NCBI GenBank assembly: GCA_002455425.1
Contig: DKKT01000015.1
Span: forward strand, 15,455 to 59,552
DNA length: 44,098 nucleotides
Direction: 5' to 3'
DNA from: Chthonomonas sp. UBA6659
Lineage (GTDB): Bacteria; Armatimonadota; Fimbriimonadia; Fimbriimonadales; Fimbriimonadaceae
Position numbers and translations under genes: made by a program. Of the stretch, positions 24,114 to 32,225 are shown one piece after another; position 1 is the stretch's first letter; every line of letters begins with the position of its first letter. The notes below the pieces were generated by a model, which searched no databases, was not told the DNA's origin, and worked only from the letters and a program-made list of their open reading frames with translations.

Positions 24114-24119
24114 AAGAAT
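24114..24119 (+). promoter_or_regulatory. -10-like AAGAAT or Shine-Dalgarno GGGGA before 24126
   Basis: AAGAAT, six bases (GGGGAT), ATG at 24126. GGGGA could also serve as a weak Shine-Dalgarno, so this is one of the less certain leaderless candidates. Confidence 0.35.
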
Positions 24120-24125
24120 GGGGAT

Positions 24126-24650
24126 ATGAACGTTCTCGGTCGTTGGCTTCTCGCGACAATGGTCGTCGGCTTGCTCGCGATCCTCGCTGCGTCGGCCCAG
24201 GTGGCCGACCCGAGTCGGTCGGAAAAGTCCGCGACCCTTTCGCGCAGCAAGCAGGTTGGCATTTCGCTGCTCCTCTACTGTTCGGACTATGATGACGTTC
24301 TCCCGTGGCCTCAGGACAGCCACTCGTGTTGGCGCGCCATCCACCCGTACAGCAAGAATCGGGACATCTTCAAAACGCTGAATCCAAACGGGGGTGAGTT
24401 CGCCTTCAACATGGCGCTTGGCGGGGTCTCGATGCGGGACATCAGCGCGCCGGAGAGGACGATCATGGTCCATGAAACCAAGGCTTGGCCTGACGGCGGC
24501 CGAGTCGGCACCCATGTGGACGGCAGCGCCCGGTTCTTCACGGCCGAGATGTGGAAGGAGCGAGCGAAAACGCTCAACCTCAAGCTGAAGCGGACCGCCA
24601 AGAAGCCCCTCCCCAAGGATTGGCTGAAGAAGGAGATGGGCGACTGGTAG
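24126..24650 (+). CDS. Secreted pseudopilin-like protein without prepilin leader
   Basis: 174 residues from ATG 24126. A signal peptide (MNVLGRWLLATMVVGLLAIL, ending near ASAQ) replaces the GFTLIE-type prepilin leader. The mature part follows the H-X9-DG/DUF1559 pseudopilin pattern: RSKQVGISLLLYCSDYDDVLPW, NPNGGEFAFNMALGG, ISAPERTIMVHET and RVGTHVDGSARFF. Such proteins are numerous in planctomycete- and Armatimonadota-type genomes, normally with a prepilin leader. Basic Lys-rich C-terminus. Function unknown; probably an exported soluble or anchored protein. Confidence 0.72.
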   Translation: MNVLGRWLLATMVVGLLAILAASAQVADPSRSEKSATLSRSKQVGISLLLYCSDYDDVLPWPQDSHSCWRAIHPYSKNRDIFKTLNPNGGEFAFNMALGGVSMRDISAPERTIMVHETKAWPDGGRVGTHVDGSARFFTAEMWKERAKTLNLKLKRTAKKPLPKDWLKKEMGDW

Positions 24651-24696
24651 GCCACACGAGGCGAAACCCGACACCGGTTCGTAGAAGCTTCTGCGG

Positions 24697-25476
24697 ATGA
24701 AGCTCTGTCACGCCGGTTGGGCTGTTTGCTTGGTGATTCTAGGTCTGGGGGGCTGTCAGTCGGGCACGCTTCCCGATCCAAACGAACCGGGTGACTCGGG
24801 ACTCGTGCAAGCCGCCGTCCTTCGGCGCAACCTCGACAACGCGAACAAACTCCTCGAGCACCGTCAGGCGGTCGGTGAGATCACCGAGGAGCAACGGGCC
24901 GCGCTCCTTCAAAAGTACGCCGAAGAGCTGCTGTCCCACATCCGGATCAAGAAGATCCCCGAGAAGTCCGCGTGGGAGTATGGTGATGTCTTCAAGGTCG
25001 CCCAGCGGTGGCCGCAGGCGAAGGAGGCTTACTCGATTGCGGTCTCCTACGCGAAGACCGAAGACCGGAGGGTCAACGACAGTCTGCGTCTGGCGCTAGC
25101 CCTCGTGAATCTCAACGAAGTCGATGAGGGCATCTTGATGGCGCGCTCCGTCTTCGACACCACCGACACCAACGCGGCCCCGATTCTCCCCGCCATCCTC
25201 TACGAGATCGTGCCGGCCGGCATGGGGAAGGGCCGGGACGGTGAACTTGCGCGCCTCGTCGAGGATGCGATCGCCGAGCACGCGCGGACGCAAGTCGACC
25301 CCGGGACGGAAGCGGGGAAGGCCTTCCTGATCGCGCGCCCCCACCATGTGCTCAAGGGCTACCGACAAGCGTCGAAGCTCTACCGCTCCGCAGGCATGGA
25401 CGAAGAGGCAGACCGCACCTGGACGGAATTCCGAGCTCGCGGCGGAATGGCCGATCCCCCTTCCCCACGACGCTAG
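24697..25476 (+). CDS. Lipoprotein with TPR-like helices
   Basis: 259 residues with lipobox VILGLGGCQ, giving a lipidated Cys near residue 20. The rest is helical with hairpin-like repeats: LVQAAVLRRNLDNANKLLEHRQ, WPQAKEAYSIAVSYAKTED, SLRLALALVNLNEVDEGILMARSVF and HHVLKGYRQASKLYRSAGMDEEADR, consistent with TPR-type protein binding. It follows the pseudopilin-like gene by 46 bases in the same direction. Its stop shares CTAG with the convergent gene. Confidence 0.68.
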   Translation: MKLCHAGWAVCLVILGLGGCQSGTLPDPNEPGDSGLVQAAVLRRNLDNANKLLEHRQAVGEITEEQRAALLQKYAEELLSHIRIKKIPEKSAWEYGDVFKVAQRWPQAKEAYSIAVSYAKTEDRRVNDSLRLALALVNLNEVDEGILMARSVFDTTDTNAAPILPAILYEIVPAGMGKGRDGELARLVEDAIAEHARTQVDPGTEAGKAFLIARPHHVLKGYRQASKLYRSAGMDEEADRTWTEFRARGGMADPPSPRR

Positions 25477-26147
25477 GCCGCGGGGAGCCCGAACAGTCGG
25501 ATCGCCGTAAAGACCAACACCACCGCCCCCGATGCGAGGAGCGCGATCTTGACCGTATCCCGCTTGAACACTGTCGCGATACCGGCGAAGAACAAGGAGA
25601 TCGTGAACAACACAGTCAGCAGGGTGTATTCGTCCCCGATGTTATTCGCCTTCCGAGCCTTTTCGATCGTCTCCTTCATCGTCGCTTCGGCGTCGAACGC
25701 TTCGGAGAACAGCTCGAGCGCGTAGTCCTCCGATTCGAGAGGCGAAACGAACTTGCCTTGCTTGGCCGACTCCTTATCCGACCATTCCATCGCGAGTTTG
25801 AGGCGCTCTTCGATGAAGTCGGCTGCGACAGAGTCGGCCAGAGCCTGCTCGACCTCAGCCTCCTTTCCCGTCTGCTTCTCGGCTGCGACGATATGGCCCT
25901 GCCACTGCATCCACGTGATCATGTCGTACGTGAAGTTGTTCTGAGCCTCCAGGGTCATCTTGTTCGCATCCGCCGACTTCAAGAGCCCCTCGGTGTACGC
26001 GTCGAGGCTGTTGCCATCATAGAGCGAAGCCTGGTAGGCGGCGTAGGCGGCACCGGTGGTGCCAAGCCCCAGGACGATGGCCGTGACCACCTCCAACAGA
26101 TAAGCCCGTTTCTCTGCTCCCGGAGTCGCCGATCCCTTCTCTTCCAT
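25473..26147 (-). CDS. Membrane protein with central helical domain, unknown function
   Basis: 224 residues from ATG 26147. One N-terminal helix (LLEVVTAIVLGLGTTGAAYAAYQ), a ~125-residue charged helical domain (ANKMTLEAQNNFTYDMITWMQWQGHIVAAEK), and two C-terminal helices (LLTVLFTISLFFAGIATVF and VKIALLASGAVVLVFTAIRLFG). The pattern of one helix, soluble helical segment and two helices resembles DUF4337-like proteins, but the match is weak. TAAACT lies eight bases before the ATG. Confidence 0.6.
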   Translation of the reverse strand: MEEKGSATPGAEKRAYLLEVVTAIVLGLGTTGAAYAAYQASLYDGNSLDAYTEGLLKSADANKMTLEAQNNFTYDMITWMQWQGHIVAAEKQTGKEAEVEQALADSVAADFIEERLKLAMEWSDKESAKQGKFVSPLESEDYALELFSEAFDAEATMKETIEKARKANNIGDEYTLLTVLFTISLFFAGIATVFKRDTVKIALLASGAVVLVFTAIRLFGLPAA

Positions 26148-26249
26148 GGCGTCGCAGTTTACAAAGATTCGGGTCTCAGTGCAAGGACCGGCCGCAGATG
26201 TCGTCACGGTCCGTGCATCGCAACGCTAACCACGTCAAAGGCAAGCCTC

Positions 26250-28721
26250 CTAGGCTTCGGTCGAATCCTCGTCGCCGTTCGTTTCGATATCGCCTTCGTC
26301 GGCTTCCTGAACAACGCGAGCGATCGAGCGGACTTGGTCGCCGGCGCCGAGGTCGATCAACTTCACGCCTTGGGCGACGCGCCCGACGAGGCGGATGTCT
26401 TTGACCTTCATGCGGATCGCCTTGCCCTGCATCGTCATCACCAGCAGCCGGTCGTCGTCGTCGACGATCTCGGCGCCGATGACCTTTCCGGTTTTCGCCG
26501 TACAGTTCATGGTGAGGATGCCCGACCCCCCGCGTCCCTGGATGCGATACTCGGCGACTTCGGTGCGCTTGCCGTATCCGTTCTCGCCGACGACGAGCAC
26601 GGTTGCTTCAGGCCGCGCGACCGCTGCCGAGACGATGACGTCCTCGCCGCGCAGGGTCATGGCCTTAACCCCGCCCGCGGCACGCGAACGGTCGCGCACG
26701 CCAGTCTCGCGGAACCGAATCGATTGCCCGTTGTGGGTAATGATGAGGATGTCTTCGTTGCCGCCGGTCTTGAGCACCCACCCGAGTTCGTCGCCATCCT
26801 CGATGTCAAAGGCGATGAGGCCGTTGGCCCGGATGTTGGAGAACCGCGACATCTCGGTCCTCTTGATTTCCCCGTAGCGGGTGATCATGGTGAGGAAACC
26901 TTCACCCTTGATGTCCTTCACGCTGACGGTGGCGGTGACGCGGTCTCCACTCTCGATCGCGATGTAGTTGATGACCGGCATCCCCTTGGCGTAGCGTCCG
27001 CTCTCGGGAATGTCGTAGGCGCGGAGTCGGTACACGCGGCCTCGGTCGGTGAAGAACAGGATGTAGTGGTGGGTGTTGACCTGGAAGAGGTGGGCCGGCT
27101 CGTCATCGACCTTCAGGGTGTTTTGGACGCCCTTCCCGCCACGTCTCTGCTGCCTCCAGGCGTCGATACTGACGCGTTTGATGTAGCCGTCGCGGGAAAT
27201 CGAGATGATCGCCTCTTCCTCAGGGATCAGGTCCTCGTCGCTGAACTCACCCGCTTCGCGCGCGATGATCTTCGTGCGGCGCTCGTCGCCGAACTTCTGT
27301 TTGAGCGCCAGCACCTCCTCTTTCATGACGTTGAGGAGGCGGCCCAGGTCGTTGAGGATGTCCATCAGGTTCTGGACCTTGAGGATCGCTTCCTTGTACG
27401 ACTTTTCCAGTTCCTGCTGCTGGATGCGCGTGAGGTCTCGCAGAGGCATGTTGAGGATGGCGTTCGCTTGGAACGGCGACATGCTGAAGCGACGCACGAG
27501 TTCGGCACGGGCCTCGCCCGGATCGTTGGCCGCGCGGATGAGCGCGATGATCTCATCGAGGAAGCGCCGGGCGATCTGGAAGCCCTCGTTGAGGTGCATA
27601 TCCTGGAGCGCTCGGTACAGTTCGAAGCGCGTGCGGCGATCGATGACATTGCGGCGATGCCGGATGTACTCGTCGAGCAACACCAGGAGCGGCGCCGTAC
27701 GGGGTGCGCCGTCGATGAGCGAGAGCATGATGCAGCCGAAGCTCGTGCGGAGCTGGGTGTGCTTAAGGAGGTAGTTCAGCGCCTTGTGCGCATTCACGTC
27801 GCGTCGAATCTCGACTTCGATCCGCATTCCGCGCTTGTCCGAAAAGTCGTCGACGCGGAGAATCCCGTCGAACTTTCTGTTCTTGGCGATGTCGGCGATG
27901 TTGCGGACGAGGTTGGCCTTGTTGACCTGATAGGGAAGCTCCGTGATGACGATGAGTGATTTGCCCGAATCGCCGGGCTCGATCATGGTCTTGGCCTGCA
28001 TGACCACCGAGCCACGGCCCGTCGAGTAGGCACTCTTGATCCCCTGGGTGCCCATGATGATGCCGTAGGTGGGGAAGTCAGGCCCGGGGAGCAGGGTCAT
28101 GATCTCTTCAAGGGTGCTGTCCGGGTGGTCGATCCGGTGGAGGATGGCGTCGCAGACCTCGTGGAGATTGTGGGGCGGCATGTTCGTCGCCATGCCGACG
28201 GCGATGCCGGTGGTGCCGTTGCAGAGGAGGTTCGGGAACTTGCCGGGCAGGCAGACCGGCTCGTTGGTGGTGTTCGAGTAGTTCGGCATCCAGTCGACCG
28301 TTTCGCGGTCGAGGTCTTCGAGCATCTCCATCGCGACCCCGGTGAGGCGGCACTCCGTGTATCGCATCGCGGCGGCGGGATCGCCGTCGACGTTGCCGAA
28401 GTTGCCCTGTCCATCGACCAGCGGATAGCGCATGGAGAACGGCTGAGCCATACGGACGAGGGTGGGGTAGATCACCGCTTCGCCGTGGGGATGGAAGTCG
28501 CCGCTCGTCTGTCCGCAGACCTTGGCACACTTCTGGTGACCGTTCTCGGGCCGCAGGTTGAGTTCGCGCATCGCGTAGAGGATGCGCCTCTGGACCGGCT
28601 TGAGGCCATCGCGCACGTCCGGGAGGGCGCGGGCGATGATGACCGACATCGCATAGTTGACATAGCTCCGGCTGAGCTCGTCTTCGACGTTGACGATTTG
28701 GATCGGGTCGTTCTCGGGCAC
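26250..28721 (-). CDS. gyrA: DNA gyrase subunit A
   Basis: 823 residues from GTG 28721, with GGAAG upstream; TTG 28742 would add seven residues but lies inside a hairpin. GyrA, the breakage-rejoining subunit, introduces negative supercoils with GyrB. Winged-helix and tower: VRDGLKPVQRRILYAMRELN, catalytic Tyr121 in AMRYTECRL, NLLCNGTTGIAVGMATNMPPHN. The C-terminal pinwheel carries the GyrA box QRRGGKG, which separates it from ParC. The quinolone-contact segment reads HPHGEAVIYPT: Ala82 at the usual Ser and Pro86 at the usual acidic residue. gyrB is not in the window. Confidence 0.96.
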   Translation of the reverse strand: MPENDPIQIVNVEDELSRSYVNYAMSVIIARALPDVRDGLKPVQRRILYAMRELNLRPENGHQKCAKVCGQTSGDFHPHGEAVIYPTLVRMAQPFSMRYPLVDGQGNFGNVDGDPAAAMRYTECRLTGVAMEMLEDLDRETVDWMPNYSNTTNEPVCLPGKFPNLLCNGTTGIAVGMATNMPPHNLHEVCDAILHRIDHPDSTLEEIMTLLPGPDFPTYGIIMGTQGIKSAYSTGRGSVVMQAKTMIEPGDSGKSLIVITELPYQVNKANLVRNIADIAKNRKFDGILRVDDFSDKRGMRIEVEIRRDVNAHKALNYLLKHTQLRTSFGCIMLSLIDGAPRTAPLLVLLDEYIRHRRNVIDRRTRFELYRALQDMHLNEGFQIARRFLDEIIALIRAANDPGEARAELVRRFSMSPFQANAILNMPLRDLTRIQQQELEKSYKEAILKVQNLMDILNDLGRLLNVMKEEVLALKQKFGDERRTKIIAREAGEFSDEDLIPEEEAIISISRDGYIKRVSIDAWRQQRRGGKGVQNTLKVDDEPAHLFQVNTHHYILFFTDRGRVYRLRAYDIPESGRYAKGMPVINYIAIESGDRVTATVSVKDIKGEGFLTMITRYGEIKRTEMSRFSNIRANGLIAFDIEDGDELGWVLKTGGNEDILIITHNGQSIRFRETGVRDRSRAAGGVKAMTLRGEDVIVSAAVARPEATVLVVGENGYGKRTEVAEYRIQGRGGSGILTMNCTAKTGKVIGAEIVDDDDRLLVMTMQGKAIRMKVKDIRLVGRVAQGVKLIDLGAGDQVRSIARVVQEADEGDIETNGDEDSTEA

Positions 28722-28736
28722 GGTGTTCTTCCAGAC

Positions 28737-28765
28737 GAACAAACGGCCGCAAAGGCCGCCCGTTC
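28737..28765 (-). promoter_or_regulatory. Hairpin in gyrA 5' leader
   Basis: In the minus-strand RNA, GAACGGGCGGCC pairs with GGCCGUUUGUUC around a 5-base loop: 12 base pairs including three G-U wobbles. Because the wobbles only pair in this strand, the structure belongs to the gyrA transcript. It ends 16 bases before the GTG start. It could tune translation or stability; mechanism inferred. Confidence 0.55.
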
Positions 28766-28784
28766 AGGTTCAAGGATGCCCCCG

Positions 28785-28790
28785 ATTGTA
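28785..28790 (-). promoter_or_regulatory. Candidate gyrA -10 TACAAT
   Basis: Minus-strand TACAAT about 65 bases before the gyrA GTG. The predicted transcript would begin near 28778 and start with the hairpin leader. No TTGACA-like -35 is seen 16-18 bases upstream. Confidence 0.4.
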
Positions 28791-28824
28791 CCTGGAACCC
28801 GGCCCCAGCCGCCGGAACATATGC

Positions 28825-28838
28825 GTGACTTATGTCAC
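28825..28838. promoter_or_regulatory. CRP/FNR-like palindrome GTGA-N6-TCAC upstream of gyrA
   Basis: GTGAC TTAT GTCAC, a perfect inverted repeat with the GTGA-N6-TCAC spacing of CRP-type sites. Its centre is ~53 bases upstream of the predicted gyrA transcription start. No CRP-family gene is in the window, so the regulator is unknown. Confidence 0.35.
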
Positions 28839-28904
28839 AAATCTGCCGACCCAGTTGGGGAGTCTGGATCCCCTTCTCCTTGCTGGATGGGTCGTGCCAG
28901 GAGA

Positions 28905-28990
28905 GAGAACGGGTAGGGGATGAGGTTCTGAGAGCTCATCGACCCTCACCCCTTACCCCCTCACCCTTCGCCGAATCAGCGAAAGGAGAG
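28905..28990. repeat. REP-like intergenic element with nested inverted repeats
   Basis: The 372-base gap between prsA-like and gyrA genes holds no convincing gene. Within it GGGTAGGGGATGAGG (28911-28925) pairs with CCTCACCCCTTACCC (28944-28958) at 13 of 15 positions, followed by CCCTTCGC/GCGAAAGG (28964-28971/28979-28986). The C-rich, CCCTCACCCC-type composition is typical of dispersed extragenic palindromic elements. Only one copy is visible in the window. Confidence 0.45.
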
Positions 28991-29078
28991 GGCGGCCCGC
29001 GCGTAGTCTCAAGGCGACTCCCACAAACGATAACGCCTTGACCGGCTGCGCTTCGAAGACCACGAAGCTCTTGTCCAT

Positions 29079-29096
29079 GAGGATCGCGCGATCCTC
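29079..29096. repeat. 18-bp perfect palindrome downstream of prsA-like gene
   Basis: GAGGATCGC directly followed by its reverse complement GCGATCCTC, with no loop. It lies 19 bases after the prsA-like stop. Without a loop or T tract it is more likely a protein-binding site than a terminator. Confidence 0.4.
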
Positions 29097-29114
29097 GATC
29101 AATCGAGAGTGAAG

Positions 29115-30068
29115 TTAACCGCCCGTTTTCGCCGAGTCGAGATACTGCTTGATCTGACCCGAGAACTGAGGCTGCTTGCTTTCGACAACCGCTTTCGAGC
29201 GCATGTCGCGCATCATCGTGTCGAGGTTGTTTCGCACGGCACCGCGATCGAGCATGAGCTTCTGCCGGATCTCACGCCGGAGAACCGGATCGAGACTCCT
29301 CTTGCTTGGAGGCAGGATGTTCTCGACGAGGAAGCGGATCTCGGCGCTTTGCCCCTTGATCCAGGTCGTGGCCTGACCGATCTTCACCGCTTCGATCGCG
29401 CTCCGTACCGCCGGGCTCAGGGCATCCTCGGGTAGCGTGCCGATGTCACCCCCGATCGACTTACTCGCCTCGACGCTGAACTTCTTGGCGACCTCGGCAA
29501 AGGGCTGCCCCGCCTTGAGGGCATCGTCGACGGCTTTGCGTCCCGCCTCATCCTGGATCGCGATGACTCTGAGTTTGTAGCTTTTGGCCGAGCTGAACAG
29601 CTTCGGATTGTCGTTGAAGTACTTTTCGACTTCTTGGTCGGTGACCGTGATGCCCTGAGTCCGGAGTTTGTACTCCGCGAGGTCGACGCGTACCTGGTAG
29701 TTGAGGTCCGCATCACTGAGACCGAGCGCCTTGAGGCCTTCCATCAGTCGCGGATTGCCTGCCATCCGCTCCTTGATCTCGTTTTGGACCTCCGATTCGG
29801 TGGGTCCGACGCCCTTTTGGGTCGCGAGCTGCAAGAGGAGGCGCTCGTCGAGGATTCGGAGCATGGTCAAGATCCCGGGAGGCGCTTCGACGAACTTGCC
29901 GTTCACGGTGCGTCCGACGCCGGGCAGGAACTCCATGCGACGGTAGTATTCGTTGCCGCGAATCTCTTCGCCGTTCACGATCATGATCGTCCGATTCGGG
30001 TCGACCTGGGCGCTCACCGTCCCGACGAGCGCCACCGTCAGCGCCAGCCATGCATGCTTGATCTTCAA
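29115..30068 (-). CDS. PrsA/SurA-like parvulin peptidyl-prolyl isomerase
   Basis: 317 residues from TTG 30068 with GGAGG ten bases upstream. Signal peptide MKIKHAWLALTVALVGTVSAQ. A SurA-N-like helical chaperone part (IMIVNGEEIRGNEYYRRME, LDERLLLQLATQKGVGPTESEV, ITVTDQEVEKYFNDNPKLF) precedes a parvulin-like domain (YKLRVIAIQDEAGRKAVDDALKAGQPFAEVAKKFSVEASKSIGGDIG). It assists folding of exported proteins outside the membrane. No Cys for lipidation, so unlike PrsA it would be periplasmic or anchored otherwise. Catalytic competence of the parvulin domain is uncertain. Confidence 0.82.
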   Translation of the reverse strand: MKIKHAWLALTVALVGTVSAQVDPNRTIMIVNGEEIRGNEYYRRMEFLPGVGRTVNGKFVEAPPGILTMLRILDERLLLQLATQKGVGPTESEVQNEIKERMAGNPRLMEGLKALGLSDADLNYQVRVDLAEYKLRTQGITVTDQEVEKYFNDNPKLFSSAKSYKLRVIAIQDEAGRKAVDDALKAGQPFAEVAKKFSVEASKSIGGDIGTLPEDALSPAVRSAIEAVKIGQATTWIKGQSAEIRFLVENILPPSKRSLDPVLRREIRQKLMLDRGAVRNNLDTMMRDMRSKAVVESKQPQFSGQIKQYLDSAKTGG

Positions 30069-30153
30069 AGTCCGTTGTCCTCCACGAGGGGCGCGAGGCC
30101 CGTCTTCCTATACTGACGCCTCGCGTCCCTTTGTGGCACGACCCCCCGAAGGA

Positions 30154-30786
30154 CTACTTGGGTTGCGCCGTGACGCGCAGATACGGCTTGTGGGCTTTCC
30201 ACCCGCTCGGAAACATCCCTTTGGCGTCCTCGTCGGAGACGGACGGGAGGATGATGACGTCGTCGCCTTGCTTCCAGTTGACGGGGGTGGCGACCTTGTT
30301 CCTGTCGGTCAACTGGAGGGCGTCGACGACGCGGAGGATCTCATTGAAGTTCCGGCCGGTCGGGGCAGGGTACGTGATCGTCAGGCGGAGCTTCTTGCCA
30401 GGATCGATGATGAACACGCTGCGAACCGTGAAGACGTTGTCTTCGTTCGGGTGGATCATGTTGTAGAGATTCGCGACCTTGCGATCCTCGTCCGCCAAAA
30501 GCGGGAAGTTGAGCGCGACGTTCTGGGTCTCTTCGATGTCCTTGAGCCAGCCCTCGTGGCTCGCGAGCGAGTCGACGCTGAGGCCGAGCACCTTGACCCC
30601 TCGGGCCTCGAATTCGCCCTTCAGCTTAGCTACGGCACCGAGTTCGGTGGTGCAGACGGGCGTGTAGTCTTTGGGGTGGGAGAAGAGGATGACCCAGTCG
30701 TTCCCCGCGTAATCGTAGAAGTCGATGGGACCTTCGGTCGAGTCTTGAGTGAAATTAGGGACGACGTCCCCGAGTTGCAGCGGCAT
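30154..30786 (-). CDS. 1-Cys peroxiredoxin (Prx6 type)
   Basis: 210 residues. Reduces peroxides with peroxidatic Cys45 in HPKDYTPVCTTE; it is the only Cys, so there is no resolving Cys. Supporting motifs: GVKVLGLSVDS, FPLLADEDRKVANLYNMIHP, TVRSVFIIDPGKKLR with the conserved Arg, and the extended C-terminal dimer domain VATPVNWKQGDDVIILP typical of Prx6. GAGG precedes the ATG. It shares direction with the PrsA-like gene, 85 bases apart. Confidence 0.93.
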   Translation of the reverse strand: MPLQLGDVVPNFTQDSTEGPIDFYDYAGNDWVILFSHPKDYTPVCTTELGAVAKLKGEFEARGVKVLGLSVDSLASHEGWLKDIEETQNVALNFPLLADEDRKVANLYNMIHPNEDNVFTVRSVFIIDPGKKLRLTITYPAPTGRNFNEILRVVDALQLTDRNKVATPVNWKQGDDVIILPSVSDEDAKGMFPSGWKAHKPYLRVTAQPK

Positions 30787-30836
30787 TCCAACACCTCAGA
30801 AGTTATGGCGGTCAGGTCGAAGTCTATCCCAGGATA

Positions 30837-32225
30837 TCAGTCTTCGTCGACGATGGGTTCGACCTTGAGAGCGACATCGACGGGGATTTGCTCGGCGGGC
30901 AGGGCGACGTGGGTCGGCCGTTGCGGGCGTGAGGCAAACGCTCCGGTGACGGCCTTCTCCTTGACGTGGAGCCGTTGAGCGCGCTCTTCGGCCCCTGGGG
31001 TAACCGGCCAGAGCGTGTTGTGAGCCCAGTAGCTATGGAGAAACTCGGACCAGACCCGCTCGTACACCGCGATCGTCTGAGTAGCGAGGTGAGCCCAATG
31101 GAAGTCGGTTTTGAGGCGTTTCCGAGCCCGCTCGACCAGTTGCTCCGCTCGCTCGGGGTCGTTCAAGACCCGAAGGATGGCCCAGGCAAGGCTCTCCGGG
31201 TTTCCCGCGTAACTGACGGTACCCGTCTTGTCGTGAAGGACGACCTCGCGCAGGCCGCCGGCGTCGCTGACAACGACTGGCGCTCCCGCCGCCATTCCTT
31301 CGAGGGCGACGATCCCGAAGGGTTCGTAGAGGGAAGGGAAGACGGCCACGTCGGCGACCCGGTATAGCTGATGAAGGGATCGGTTGGCCATGAAGCCGGT
31401 AAAAAGGACCTTCTCCTGCAGTCCGTACCAGCGGACGAACTTCTCGAGCCGTTCGCGATGCCCGCCACCGACGATGAGAAACTTCGTGTTCGGGGCCTCC
31501 GAGAGCACCACACCGGCCGCGCTGAGCAAGACATGGATTCCCTTTTCGCGCACGAAACGACCGACATACATGACGATTTTCTCGTCCGGCAACGCAAGGC
31601 GAGCTCTCCATTCGGCCCGCTCCTCTTCGGTCCAGTCGAATTCGAACTTGCTCGCGTTGACCCCGTTGTAGACGATGTCGATCTTGTCGAACGGGCAGGA
31701 GAAGTACTTCGAAACCTCCTCCTTCATGAACTGCGAGCAGACGATCACGCGCCAGGCTTCATAGGTCAGCCAGTACTCCTGTTCGTGGATGTAGCGCTGG
31801 AGGTCGTTGTGGAGCCCCTGATTGCGCCCTTGCTCCGTCGCGTGGACGGTCGCGATCATCGGGAGCTGATACTCGTACTTGAGTTCGCGTGCGGCGTCGA
31901 GCGAGAGCCAGTCGTGGGCATGGAAGAGGGTCGGTTGCCCCCCGGGGCGCCAATCCTCGAGGAGCTGGCGGCACCGAAGGTCGGTGGCCTTGTTAAGAAG
32001 TTGGATTTCGTGGACGAAGTTGTCCGGCTCCCGGTCGAGATGGACTCGATGGACGTGGACGCCGCTCGGCTCAGTCTCTTCGTCGGGGGCGAGTGGCGTC
32101 GCCTTCGTGATGACGTGAACTTCGATCCCCTGCTTGACGAGTTCCTGGGAGAGTTCGAACACGTGAGGGCTGATGCCGCCGACGATTCTCGGTGGGTACT
32201 CCCAAGACAGCATGAGGACGCGCAT
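30837..32225 (-). CDS. GT4 glycosyltransferase, glycogen/starch synthase-like N-domain
   Basis: 462 residues from ATG 32225; ATG 32234 is in frame but overlaps the -10. GT-B fold. The N-domain starts MRVLMLSWEYPPRIVGGISPH with the substrate-loop GG, then HAHDWLSLDAARELK. The C-domain has VMYVGRFVREKGIHVLLSAAG and the nucleotide-sugar E-x7-E site in EPFGIVALEGMAAGAPVV. It most resembles the GT4 enzymes annotated as glycogen synthases or alpha-glucan transferases; the donor sugar cannot be read. A ~60-residue charged tail extends past the GT-B domain. A 12-base inverted repeat covers its start. Confidence 0.86.
   Translation of the reverse strand: MRVLMLSWEYPPRIVGGISPHVFELSQELVKQGIEVHVITKATPLAPDEETEPSGVHVHRVHLDREPDNFVHEIQLLNKATDLRCRQLLEDWRPGGQPTLFHAHDWLSLDAARELKYEYQLPMIATVHATEQGRNQGLHNDLQRYIHEQEYWLTYEAWRVIVCSQFMKEEVSKYFSCPFDKIDIVYNGVNASKFEFDWTEEERAEWRARLALPDEKIVMYVGRFVREKGIHVLLSAAGVVLSEAPNTKFLIVGGGHRERLEKFVRWYGLQEKVLFTGFMANRSLHQLYRVADVAVFPSLYEPFGIVALEGMAAGAPVVVSDAGGLREVVLHDKTGTVSYAGNPESLAWAILRVLNDPERAEQLVERARKRLKTDFHWAHLATQTIAVYERVWSEFLHSYWAHNTLWPVTPGAEERAQRLHVKEKAVTGAFASRPQRPTHVALPAEQIPVDVALKVEPIVDED

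Noticed and set aside
25758..27959. 733-codon plus-strand open frame opposite gyrA
   Set aside because: gyrA is unambiguous on the minus strand; the opposite frame is a GC-driven shadow without motifs.
28960..29078. Short minus-strand frame beginning MDKSFVVFEAQPVKA in the gyrA-upstream gap
   Set aside because: Forty-odd codons running into the REP-like element and stopping inside it; no ribosome binding site or match, so at most a gene remnant.
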